64,000 nucleotides of DNA. Origin: Schauerella fraxinea (GTDB lineage Bacteria > Pseudomonadota > Gammaproteobacteria > Burkholderiales > Burkholderiaceae_B). The notes under the pieces are model-generated. The model saw nothing but the letters and a program-made list of their open reading frames with translations. It searched no databases and was not told where the DNA came from. The position numbers and the translations under genes were made by a program. Numbering within the stretch: position 1 is the stretch's first letter; each line of letters starts with the position of its first letter. This document shows, piece by piece, positions 56,657 to 64,000 of the stretch. The stretch lies in assembly GCA_030849965.1 (NCBI GenBank), contig JAVDKL010000002.1, forward strand, positions 62,001 through 126,000, in the 5' to 3' direction.

Positions 56657-57478
56657 TCAACTATCCCGCTTGGCTTGCGAGCGACGCGTTTGGCCGCGCT
56701 GATGGGCACCGATGCTCAAGGCGCGCGAGCTTTGGCCTGCGGCACCTTTGCCGATGGCGCGGGCCTGAGCGCTCACTTTGCCTTTTTCAGTGGCGATATC
56801 GAGCGGGTTGGCAGCAGGCGCTTTCGCCGACTTGGATGACACTTTATTGGCCGACGATTTTTTAGCGACCGCTTTCTTCGCCGCCAATACCGTCGAGGCC
56901 GTGGTTACAGCACCAGCCTTCTTTACCGCACGTTTGGCCGACGTCTTCTTGGCTGCCGTGGCGCGTTTTGGCGAGGTTGCCGATTTCTTAGCAGCCGACT
57001 TGGTTGCGGATGTCGTGGCCGACTTGGCGGTCGCCGTGCGCTTGGCGGCCGACTTGCGCGCCGTCTTCTTCACGGCACTGCCGGAGCTGGCGCGACCCGT
57101 CGTCTTGGATGCGCCGGCGCGGGCCGATTTTGCGGCAGCCGATTCGAATTTGGCGAAATCGCGATCTTCCTCTCGTTCGATCTGTGCGAGACGCGTTTCG
57201 AAGCGCACCACGGATTCGGCCAGGATTTCTTCTTTCTGTTGGGTGCGCAGGTTGGCGGTATCTTCCGTGCCGGACTTCGATCCGGATTTGCCACGCAATG
57301 CCACGCGTTGGCGGCGGTGCAAGTCGCGATACTTGTCGCGTAGCTTGCGGCTGCGCTCAAGCTTGCTGCGCAATTGCGATTTGCTGAGTGACTTGATTTC
57401 TGCCGTGCGGCCTGCATCGAATAGCGCGAGCTCAGGTGCCGTCAGGAGTTTTTGTGCTTGTGTACGTTGGTATGCCAT
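56657..57478 (-). CDS. Histone H1-like basic protein with a helical N-terminal domain
   Basis: A 273-residue very basic protein. The first 100-120 residues are a Lys/Arg/Leu-rich helical domain (MAYQRTQAQKLLTAPELALF, then RSKLERSRKLRDKYRDLHRRQ near 45). An alanine/lysine/threonine/serine tail of the AAKK type (about 125-235) follows. The end RGQTRRSQAKRDS resembles a terminus I recall in small basic proteins of Burkholderia and Xanthomonas. It probably binds nucleic acid. The ATG at 57478 has GGAGG 8 bp upstream; a longer frame to 57613 has no support. Unlike the shorter histone at 22 kb it is not pure tail. Tandem repeats lie on both sides of the gene. Confidence 0.82.
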   Translation of the reverse strand: MAYQRTQAQKLLTAPELALFDAGRTAEIKSLSKSQLRSKLERSRKLRDKYRDLHRRQRVALRGKSGSKSGTEDTANLRTQQKEEILAESVVRFETRLAQIEREEDRDFAKFESAAAKSARAGASKTTGRASSGSAVKKTARKSAAKRTATAKSATTSATKSAAKKSATSPKRATAAKKTSAKRAVKKAGAVTTASTVLAAKKAVAKKSSANKVSSKSAKAPAANPLDIATEKGKVSAQARAIGKGAAGQSSRALSIGAHQRGQTRRSQAKRDS

Positions 57479-57627
57479 CAAGTACCTCCAATATTTTAGT
57501 GATCGGTGCGTGTGCTCAGCAAGTAGCCTGCCTGTTTGTAACTTGCGTTGATCGGGGAGCACGCTGTTGGCATATGTGGGCTCCGCGTACGACCGGCTTC
57601 GGTTGTGAAGCAAGAACGTTCAGATCA

Positions 57628-57840
57628 GCCGACATCGACGTATGGAGCGGCCTGCGTCGAATGTGTAGCGGACGGCATCGACGTGTGGAGCAGCCGACAT
57701 CGATGTATGGAGCAGCCTGCATCGAATGTGTGGCGGACGGCATCGACATTTAGTGCAGCCGGCATCGCATCGGCATGTATAGCGGCCCGCATCGACATGT
57801 GTAGCAGCCCGCATCGACATGTGTAGCGGACAGCACCGAC
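57628..57840. repeat. 22-bp tandem repeat with 65-bp higher-order structure, about nine and a half units
   Basis: Contiguous units of 21-22 bp (one of 27) with the core GCCCGCATCGACATGTGTAG and endings AGCG or AGCA. Units 1-3 (57628-57692) and 4-6 (57693-57757) match unit for unit, so a 65-bp trimer has been duplicated. The last full units at 57785 and 57807 are almost identical. There are no spacers. The array fills much of the gap between the second histone-like gene and the DUF3034 gene. Confidence 0.88.
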
Positions 57841-57989
57841 AAATCCGAATTCGAATTCAATTTCGGAAAATTTGGCAGTTCCGACTAAATATTGCGGGAA
57901 GCGTGTCGTTATCGGTAAAGAGTCCGCATTGACAATGGCGGCTCACTCCGCGCGCGTGTTACGCGCTCCATGTGCTTTCGTCGTGTCTC

Positions 57990-58883
57990 ATGATTCTGTC
58001 GCCCGCGCCGTTTCGCTTTTCGCGAGCCTTCCTCACCGTTGCGTTGCTCTATCAGGCGTCGTGGGCTCTGGGCGCCGAGTCGCCCGTTGGCGGCAAGCTG
58101 CTGCTTACGGGCGGTGTGTCGCAGATCGAAGGCGCAGCGGGCGGCGGGTTGACGCCCTGGGCGGTGATCGGCGGCTACGGTACGCGTGAGCAATTCGGCG
58201 TCAATGTGCACACGGCGTTTGTGCGCACGCAGGATTATTCGTTGGGCGCCTATGGCGTGACCGTTGGCTTGGCCGACCGCGTTGAGTTGTCGTTAAGCCG
58301 ACAGCGCTTCGATACCCGCGATGCTGGCGTCACGCTTGGGCTAGGCCGCGGTTATGCCTTCAATCAAAACATCGCGGGCGCCAAAGTACGCGTGCTTGGC
58401 GATGCCGTGCTCGATGCCGATACGTGGGTGCCGCAAGTGGCCGTTGGCATGCAGTACAAGCACAACGAGCAAGGCGTGGTGCTGGATGCAATCGGTGCGC
58501 GAGGCGACTCGGGCGTCGATTATTACGTGTCGGCCACGAAGCTTTTACTCGCGCAGAGCATTTTGCTCAACGGCACCGTGCGCATGACCCGCGCCAATCA
58601 GTTCGGCCTGCTGGGTTTCGGTGGGGATCTCAACAACCATTATCGCCCGCAGCTCGAGGGATCTGCCGCCTACCTGTTGTCGCGGCACGTGGCAGTGGGT
58701 GTGGAGTATCGGCAAAAGCCCAATAACCTGGGGTTCGCGCGCGAGCAAAACGCGTATGACGCGTTCATCGCCTGGGCGCCGTCCAAGCATGTGTCGTTCA
58801 CCTTGGCGTGGTTGTCGTTGGGCGATATCGCCACGATCAAGAATCAAAGCGGCGTTTATCTTTCCGCGCAAGCGGGCTTTTAA
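57990..58883 (+). CDS. DUF3034-family predicted outer-membrane beta-barrel protein
   Basis: A 297-residue exported protein. The signal peptide (SRAFLTVALLYQASWALG, residues 8-28) is followed by GGKLLLTGGVSQIEGAAGGGL and then alternating amphipathic strands ending in aromatic residues (VYLSAQAGF at the C-terminus). This is the pattern of a small beta-barrel and of the DUF3034 family. Function is unknown. The ATG at 57990 precedes the signal peptide; a GTG at 57972 is an alternative. It heads a tight plus-strand cluster: globin 10 bp later, cupredoxin-like, GGDEF-EAL and PilZ genes. Confidence 0.82.
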   Translation: MILSPAPFRFSRAFLTVALLYQASWALGAESPVGGKLLLTGGVSQIEGAAGGGLTPWAVIGGYGTREQFGVNVHTAFVRTQDYSLGAYGVTVGLADRVELSLSRQRFDTRDAGVTLGLGRGYAFNQNIAGAKVRVLGDAVLDADTWVPQVAVGMQYKHNEQGVVLDAIGARGDSGVDYYVSATKLLLAQSILLNGTVRMTRANQFGLLGFGGDLNNHYRPQLEGSAAYLLSRHVAVGVEYRQKPNNLGFAREQNAYDAFIAWAPSKHVSFTLAWLSLGDIATIKNQSGVYLSAQAGF

Positions 58884-58893
58884 GGCAGACGAC

Positions 58894-59505
58894 ATGATGC
58901 GTACCCCTTCGGCTTGTCGGGTATCACGGGCCTTGAATACCGCCTGCGCTGCATGGGGCACCCTGTGTCGCAGCATAGCGCCGGGCAGGGGGACCACGCT
59001 GCATGCATGGGGCCAGTGGCCTATCGGGCGCGGAGGGCAGACGCGGCGCAGATGGGGCGGGCAGTGCCTGAAAAACGCGCTGGGTAAAAGCGCCGTGATG
59101 GTGGCACTGGCCGCGGCGCTGCTGGTGGCGGCTGCAACAGCGCAGGCAGACGACGCGGTATATCGCGCCTTCGGCGGGGCAGATGGCATTCAGCGCGTGG
59201 TGAATGATTTCGTGGCGGACGTGCATGCCGATCCTCGCACGCGGCCGTACTTCGCCAAAGCGTCCGACAAACGCCTGCGCATCATGCTGGCCAAGCAGTT
59301 CTGTAGCGTGACCGGTGGGCCATGCGTGTACGACGGCAGCTCGATGAAAGCGGTGCACAGCAATCTGAAGATCGATCGTGCAGCCTTCAATGCCGTGGTG
59401 GAAGTGTTGCAGGGCGCGATGGATAAACACCACGTGCCGTTTCAGGCGCAAAACCAATTGCTGGCCAAGCTGGCGCCGATGTATCGCGATATCGAGACGC
59501 GGTAG
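58894..59505 (+). CDS. Exported group 1 truncated hemoglobin
   Basis: The C-terminal 115 residues form a truncated globin: AVYRAFGGADGIQRVVNDFVADV, the conserved QFCSVTGGPCVYDG with two cysteines, the proximal histidine in MKAVHSNLKID, and a helical end. A hydrophobic signal (MVALAAALLVAAATAQA) directly precedes it, so the globin should be periplasmic. The start is uncertain. ATG at 58894, 10 bp after the DUF3034 gene, gives 203 residues with an odd Trp/Cys/Gly-rich leader; ATG at 59098 gives a 135-residue precursor of normal size. Truncated globins bind O2 or NO; a sensing or detoxifying role for this one is inferred. Confidence 0.82.
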   Translation: MMRTPSACRVSRALNTACAAWGTLCRSIAPGRGTTLHAWGQWPIGRGGQTRRRWGGQCLKNALGKSAVMVALAAALLVAAATAQADDAVYRAFGGADGIQRVVNDFVADVHADPRTRPYFAKASDKRLRIMLAKQFCSVTGGPCVYDGSSMKAVHSNLKIDRAAFNAVVEVLQGAMDKHHVPFQAQNQLLAKLAPMYRDIETR

Positions 59506-59547
59506 TTCAATTCACCAGTGACTTTTCCACCAGTGACTTTCAAGGGC

Positions 59548-60240
59548 ATGACGATGGCGGTTTCCGTTTCTTTGCAGCGTGCGGCGCTTTGCGCGGCAGC
59601 AATTGCCCTGGCGCTGTTGCTCAGTCCTGGTGCGGCCGTGGCCGCAGAGGGTGCGGCCACTGGCTCGAACGCCGGCGCGTCGCCCGCGACGGCCGGCCAG
59701 GTCCACGTGACGGTGCCCGTGACGGACACGATGGGTGCGCCGCTCGCCAATGCTGTGGTGTACGCCAAGCCGAAGCAGGGCGTGGTGCCACCGAGCAAGC
59801 CGTCGGCGATGAAAATCGATCAGGTCGATCGCGAGTTTGTGCCGTTGGTGTCGGTGGCGCAAGCCGGTGTCGCGGTGGCGTTTCCCAACACGGACGATGT
59901 CGAGCACGATGTGTATTCGTTCTCACCGGCCAAGCGGTTTCAACTGCCGCTCTACTCGGGCACGCCCTCGCATCCGGTCATTTTCGATAAGCCGGGGCTG
60001 GTGGTATTGGGCTGCAATATTCACGACTCGATGGTCGCGTTCGTGCTTGTGGTCGATACGCCTTATTTCGCCAAGACCGGTACCGATGGCGTGGCAACGC
60101 TGGCGGGATTGCCTGCCGGAGAGTATGTGTTGACGGCTTGGCACCACGCGTTGCGCGACGCGCAACATCTGCCCACGCAGGCCTTGCCTGCCGGCGTGCA
60201 TTCGACCCCGGCGTTCGCGTTGGCGGTCGATGCCCATTAG
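59548..60240 (+). CDS. Cupredoxin-like exported protein ('methylamine utilization'-type)
   Basis: A 230-residue protein with a clear signal peptide (ALCAAAIALALLLSPGAAVAA, ending near residue 33). The domain shows possible type 1 copper ligands: histidine in DDVEHDVYSFS near 124 and Cys-x2-His-x2-Met in GCNIHDSM near 160. A carboxypeptidase-regulatory-like beta segment (GVATLAGLPAGEYVLTAWH) closes it. Similar proteins are often called methylamine utilization protein, but no mau genes are present and that role is unsupported. It lies 42 bp after the globin and 10 bp before the GGDEF-EAL gene, so it may be a copper or redox partner in that cluster. Confidence 0.78.
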   Translation: MTMAVSVSLQRAALCAAAIALALLLSPGAAVAAEGAATGSNAGASPATAGQVHVTVPVTDTMGAPLANAVVYAKPKQGVVPPSKPSAMKIDQVDREFVPLVSVAQAGVAVAFPNTDDVEHDVYSFSPAKRFQLPLYSGTPSHPVIFDKPGLVVLGCNIHDSMVAFVLVVDTPYFAKTGTDGVATLAGLPAGEYVLTAWHHALRDAQHLPTQALPAGVHSTPAFALAVDAH

Positions 60241-60250
60241 GGCCTGACGC

Positions 60251-62626
60251 GTGCTGACGCCTCGCACCTTGAGCTTACGCACCAGCATTGCGCTCGCCTT
60301 CAGCGGGCTGCTCTTGGTGATTCAGGTGGTGGCGTTCGGTTCGATCTCGGCGATCATCGCCAATAACGCGCGTCGCAATGTGGATGAGCAATTGGCAGTG
60401 GCGCAAAACGTGGTCGAGCAGATCATCCGCTCGCGTCGCGAACGTCTTGGGCAGGCGGCCAATGTGCTGGCGGCCGACTTCGGTTTTCGCGAAGCGGCGG
60501 CCACGCGCGATCGCGCGACCATCGTGTCGGCATTGCGCAATCACGGCGATCGGATCGGCGCCGAGGTGCTGTTGCTGATCGGTCTGGATGGGCAGATGAT
60601 CGCCGATACCCGGGCCGAGCTGCGTGCGCTTAACGTCGCGACCTACCAGTCGCTGATCAGTGAAGCCAAGCGGCAAGGCTCGGCGAATGCGATCGGTATG
60701 ATCGACGAGCGCATCTACGAACTGGTGGCCGTGCCCGTGCGGGCACCGCTCACCATCGCGTGGGTGGTGATGGGGTTCGAGATCGACGAGCGGCTGACCG
60801 ATACGATGCGCAAGATTGCGTCGCTCGATGTGTCGTTTTTGGCACGTACGCCTGAAGGCGATTGGCGCGTGATGGCGTCGTCGTTGTCGCAGCGGATGGA
60901 GCAGGGTTTGTTGCCCGCCATTGCGCGCGATACGGCATCGCCTAAAGAGGCGACCACAATCACCATCGACGATCACGAATATGCCTATCGTCGCGTGCGC
61001 GCCGCACCCCGCGACGATTCGATCCTGATCGTGTTGCAGCATTCGCTCGATGCGGCCATGGCGCCGTTTCATCGCTTGCAATCGATGCTGGCGCTGCTGA
61101 CCTTGGCCGGGGTGTTGATCTCGGTTTTCGTGAGTGTGTTGATAGCGCGCAAGGTAACGCGGCCGGTGACCAAGCTCATCGATTTCGCGCGGCGCATCAG
61201 TAGCGGCGAGTATCCGAAGCCGATTCAAATTCGGGAAAACAACGAGATTCGCGAGCTGGCGCAGGCGTTCAATCACATGCGCGGCGCGTTGCTCGACCGC
61301 GAAACCCGTATTACCGCGTTGGCTTATCAGGATGTGTTGACAGGGCTGCCCAATCGCGCCCGCTTCAACGATCGCGTGCAGAAGGCGATCGCGCTCGCCT
61401 GCGAAAACGACACCACATTGGCCATCATGATGATGGACCTTGATCGCTTCAAGTATGTGAACGACACGCTGGGTCATCACATTGGCGATCTGCTGCTGGT
61501 GGAAGTGAGCCGGCGGTTGACGGCGGCGCTGCGCCATGAGTACGACACCGTGGCGCGGTTGGGGGGCGATGAGTTTGCCGTGCTGTTGCCGGGGGGCGAT
61601 CTGGGTACTGCCACCGCCGTTGCCGTGCGCATGACGCAAGCGTTGCAGCGGCCGATTACGGTGGAGGGGCAGCTCGTGGATGTGAGCACCAGCATCGGCA
61701 TCGTCACGCTGCCGCACGACGGCACCGATATGAATACGTTGATGCGGCGCGCCGACGTGGCGATGTATGCCTCCAAGCGTGCCGGCGAAGACTATGCGCG
61801 CTATGACGCCACGCACGACAAGCACACACCTGAGCGGCTGACGCTGATGAGCGAGTTGCGCTACGCCGTCGAGCACGATGAACTCACGCTGTATTACCAG
61901 CCGAAGCTCGATCTGAGCACGGGCGTGGTCAAGTATGTGGAAGCGTTGGTGCGATGGGACCACAAGACGCGCGGATTTGTGTCGCCCGATCAGTTCATTC
62001 CTTTTGCCGAGCAAACGGGTTATATCAAGTCGATCACACGGTGGGTGATCGATCGCGCGTTCGCGCAATGCGCCGACTGGCATGCGCGTGGCATCGAATT
62101 GCAGGTGTCGATCAATGTGTCGGCGCGCGATCTGCTGGGGCCGGATCTGCCGGGGTTGCTCGCCCGCCTGCTCGCACTGCATCGCGTCGACCCCGCCTGG
62201 ATCTGGATCGAGATTACCGAGAGCGCCGTCATGGACGATCCGCTGCATGCCATGGAAACGCTGGATCGTCTGCACGCGCTGGGCTTGCGGTTGTCGATAG
62301 ACGACTTCGGCACGGGCTATTCATCGCTGGCTTATCTCAAACGTATGCCCGTGGACGAACTGAAGATCGATCGTAGTTTCGTGATGGGCATGGCCCACGA
62401 TAAAGACGACGAAACCATCGTTCGATCCACGATCGATCTCGGGCACAATATGGGCCTGAAGGTGGTCGCCGAAGGGGTCGAAAGCGAGGCCGTCTTGCAG
62501 CAGCTCAAGCTGTTGCATTGCGATCTGGCGCAAGGCTATTTCATGTCGCGTCCGCTCCCGCCAGGCAAGCTGGAATCGTGGCTTGATATCTGGCACGCCA
62601 CCCACGACACGAGGATTTCCGCATGA
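60251..62626 (+). CDS. Membrane-bound GGDEF-EAL protein with extracytoplasmic sensor and HAMP domain
   Basis: A 791-residue c-di-GMP enzyme. The order is TM helix (about 12-37), periplasmic sensor region (about 38-280), second TM helix (about 282-302), HAMP linker (ARKVTRPVTKLIDFARRIS near 303), GGDEF domain with an intact RLGGDEFAVLLPGG near 436, and EAL domain with EALVRWD near 562, EITES near 655 and DDFGTGYSSL near 682. Both active sites look complete. The inhibitory RxxD site before GGDEF is not conserved (HEYD). The GTG start at 60251 follows the cupredoxin gene by 10 bp, and the PilZ gene overlaps its end (ATGA). Confidence 0.92.
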   Translation: MLTPRTLSLRTSIALAFSGLLLVIQVVAFGSISAIIANNARRNVDEQLAVAQNVVEQIIRSRRERLGQAANVLAADFGFREAAATRDRATIVSALRNHGDRIGAEVLLLIGLDGQMIADTRAELRALNVATYQSLISEAKRQGSANAIGMIDERIYELVAVPVRAPLTIAWVVMGFEIDERLTDTMRKIASLDVSFLARTPEGDWRVMASSLSQRMEQGLLPAIARDTASPKEATTITIDDHEYAYRRVRAAPRDDSILIVLQHSLDAAMAPFHRLQSMLALLTLAGVLISVFVSVLIARKVTRPVTKLIDFARRISSGEYPKPIQIRENNEIRELAQAFNHMRGALLDRETRITALAYQDVLTGLPNRARFNDRVQKAIALACENDTTLAIMMMDLDRFKYVNDTLGHHIGDLLLVEVSRRLTAALRHEYDTVARLGGDEFAVLLPGGDLGTATAVAVRMTQALQRPITVEGQLVDVSTSIGIVTLPHDGTDMNTLMRRADVAMYASKRAGEDYARYDATHDKHTPERLTLMSELRYAVEHDELTLYYQPKLDLSTGVVKYVEALVRWDHKTRGFVSPDQFIPFAEQTGYIKSITRWVIDRAFAQCADWHARGIELQVSINVSARDLLGPDLPGLLARLLALHRVDPAWIWIEITESAVMDDPLHAMETLDRLHALGLRLSIDDFGTGYSSLAYLKRMPVDELKIDRSFVMGMAHDKDDETIVRSTIDLGHNMGLKVVAEGVESEAVLQQLKLLHCDLAQGYFMSRPLPPGKLESWLDIWHATHDTRISA

Positions 62627-63540
62627 GTCAGGACAGCACCGTCGCGCCCCAGGCCGTTATCGCCACGCTCCCACCCAGTATGCCGCTCGACCCGGCGCTG
62701 GTGCCGGTGGGCGAACCGCTGCCTTGGGACGTGGAGGACGCCGACGGCACGGTGCTGCTGGATCAGGGCACGGTGCTGCATGACCCCGACGCGGTCGCGT
62801 TTCTATTTCTGGCGTTTCGCCCCTGCTATCGACCGCCGGCCGAAGAGGCGGCCGCCAGTGCGCCGGATGCATCGGGCAATCCGCCGTTGAAAGTCGAAGA
62901 CATGCGTTTGTCGATCGGGCTCATGCTCGGCATCAAGCCGCAGTCGGCCGTAAGCGGCAAGATGAGTCCGAGCCGGTTGATCGGACGTTCCCCGCAACAG
63001 GCGCTGTTCGTGACGCCACCCATGGTCGATGGCCGCTACCTCTCATTGGATGTGGGTCAAAACGTCGATCTGGTGGCGGTGTCCAGCCAGGGCGTGTTTC
63101 GGTTCGTGTGTACGGTGCAGGTGGTGTGCAAGAAGCCCTTCGATTATCTTGTGCTGTCTGCGCCGGGCCCGATACAGTTGCTGCGCGAGCGCAAGTCGCC
63201 GCGTGTGGGCGCGCGTCTCGCAGTACGGTTCAAGTCGATCGCGGGCGACGATCGTTACGACGGCTTGGGCGTCGCGCGCGACGTGAGCGTATTGGGCATG
63301 TCGCTGGCGGCGTCGCGGGCGGTCTGGCAAGTGGGCGAACGCGTGCAGATTGCATTTCGGCTCAAGTCGGCTGCGGTGGATACGGATGTCGAGGTGGCAG
63401 CGGTCGTGCGCAATGTGGTGCCCGCGTCCACTACCGAGTCGCTCGTGGTGCATGGATTGGAATTCATTGACGTATCGGCGCCGCAGAAGCTGAGCCTCAC
63501 GGCATTCGTCTTTGACAGCCAGCACGTGGCCTTTCGATAG
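62623..63540 (+). CDS. PilZ-domain c-di-GMP effector (YcgR-like)
   Basis: A 305-residue cytoplasmic protein. An N-terminal variable region is followed by a YcgR-N-like domain (about 85-185) and a C-terminal PilZ domain (about 185-300). The c-di-GMP ligands are present: R-K-S-P-R near residue 190 (RxxxR) and D-V-S-V-L-G near 222 (DxSxxG). YcgR-like proteins brake flagella or control surface functions when c-di-GMP is bound. It overlaps the GGDEF-EAL gene by four bases, so enzyme and receptor should be made together. The flagellar target is not proven, as no motility genes are in the window. Confidence 0.88.
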   Translation: MSQDSTVAPQAVIATLPPSMPLDPALVPVGEPLPWDVEDADGTVLLDQGTVLHDPDAVAFLFLAFRPCYRPPAEEAAASAPDASGNPPLKVEDMRLSIGLMLGIKPQSAVSGKMSPSRLIGRSPQQALFVTPPMVDGRYLSLDVGQNVDLVAVSSQGVFRFVCTVQVVCKKPFDYLVLSAPGPIQLLRERKSPRVGARLAVRFKSIAGDDRYDGLGVARDVSVLGMSLAASRAVWQVGERVQIAFRLKSAAVDTDVEVAAVVRNVVPASTTESLVVHGLEFIDVSAPQKLSLTAFVFDSQHVAFR

Positions 63541-63593
63541 CGCGCATTTTTTTATCCTAATCAGGCGCGCGACTTGCGTCTTGCGCGTCCGAC

Positions 63594-64000
63594 ATGTCTT
63601 CATTTACCGATACCTCTTCGCGCGTGAGCCGCTACGGCTTCATTGCGGTACTCGTCGTTGTCGCCGGCCTTCTGGCGGCGCTGTGGACCGCGACGCCTTT
63701 GCGCGAATACATGTCAGTCGAGGCGTTGACCGAAGTCGCCACCGATCTTGAGACGACGCGCTTTGCCTTCTTGATCGTGCTTGCCGTTTATGTGTTTGGC
63801 GTGCTGTGCGCGGTGCCCGTGATGTTGCTCATCGCGGTAACGGGCCTGGTGTTTGGCGCCTGGCCGGGCGTAGGTTACGCGTTTGCCGGCACGATGCTGA
63901 GCGCGGCCACATCGTTTGCGATCGGCCGGTGGCTGGGTGAGAACCGGCTACGCAAGTTTGCCGGCGCGCGCGTCGAATCGATCAGCAAGCGACTGGGGCG
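63594..64000 (+). CDS. TVP38/TMEM64-family (VTT domain) membrane protein, partial
   Basis: The gene runs off the window after 135 codons. The product starts MSSFTDTSSRVSRYGF, has a first membrane helix (about 15-32) and a second hydrophobic block (about 55-80, AFLIVLAVYVFGVLCAVPVMLL). The VTT signature region FGAWPGVGYAFAGTMLSAATSFAIGRWLG starts near residue 87. DedA/TVP38-type proteins are membrane proteins linked to lipid translocation or envelope homeostasis. It lies 53 bp after the PilZ gene and may be the last member of that cluster. Confidence 0.85.
   Translation, partial: MSSFTDTSSRVSRYGFIAVLVVVAGLLAALWTATPLREYMSVEALTEVATDLETTRFAFLIVLAVYVFGVLCAVPVMLLIAVTGLVFGAWPGVGYAFAGTMLSAATSFAIGRWLGENRLRKFAGARVESISKRLG

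Noticed and set aside
57628-57840. CRISPR array
   Set aside because: Units are contiguous and diverged with no unique spacers, and no cas genes are present.
59548-60240. True methylamine-utilisation (mau) gene
   Set aside because: No mau genes surround it; only cupredoxin-like residues and the signal peptide can be supported.
60275-62275. A 666-codon minus-strand frame over the GGDEF-EAL gene
   Set aside because: Antisense shadow rich in His/Arg/Gln; the plus strand carries intact GGDEF and EAL motifs.

Overview
The window is 64 kb of high-GC chromosomal DNA from a Gram-negative betaproteobacterium, most likely order Burkholderiales and close to Alcaligenaceae (Bordetella/Achromobacter-like). 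This placement is an inference from recalled gene orders (accB-accC-prmA-DUF3426-PfkB, glyA-nrdR-ribD-ribE, tyrS divergent from M23 peptidase and anmK), from lysine/alanine-rich H1-like histones, and from LPS-export genes. I saw no insertion sequence, prophage, integrase or CRISPR array. Nearly all of the window reads as core chromosome, and the unusual material is mostly intergenic.

Layout. Bases 1-190 hold the 3' end of an unidentified gene. A long minus-strand run (7048 down to 291) carries an RNase II-type exonuclease, a TonB-family protein, aroE, mtgA, lptG and apaH, packed with 1-9 bp gaps or overlaps except for about 60 bp before lptG. Upstream of it, mpl and a YqiA-type esterase overlap. 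Plus-strand genes follow: tlpA, aroQ, accB-accC, prmA, a DUF3426 zinc-ribbon protein, a PfkB sugar kinase and a glycine-zipper lipoprotein. From 16982 to 21152 lies a D-alanylation operon (dltC-dltD-dltX-dltB-dltA), including a 41-residue DltX-like microprotein too short for usual gene calling. yggT, an H1-like histone gene and nrdA-nrdB follow on the minus strand. The nrdA promoter carries two NrdR-type boxes 31 bp apart, and nrdR itself is in the window at 50.7 kb. A fused indolepyruvate ferredoxin oxidoreductase is divergent from an Lrp/AsnC regulator.

From 31.7 to 53 kb come a lipoprotein and an MFS exporter, gltX, a Pat-like GNAT protein, an esterase, darP, pmbA, rplM-rpsI, argC, a coiled-coil membrane protein, erpA, anmK, an M23 peptidase, tyrS, a PEBP protein, glyA-nrdR-ribD-ribE and tRNA-Ser(GGA). 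The last part has a BASS-family transporter, a methyltransferase with a coiled-coil tail, a second histone-like protein, and a compact plus-strand cluster: DUF3034 outer-membrane-like protein, exported truncated globin, cupredoxin-like protein, GGDEF-EAL protein and PilZ protein. It ends in a partial TVP38/VTT membrane protein.

Two themes deserve attention. First, the DUF3034-globin-cupredoxin-GGDEF/EAL-PilZ cluster looks like an extracytoplasmic gas, redox or copper input wired to c-di-GMP output. Second, several intergenic regions hold unrelated, degenerate, contiguous short tandem repeats with periods of 14, 15, 16, 22 and 23 bp. Three of them surround anmK and two surround the second histone-like gene, and one has a 65-bp higher-order duplication.
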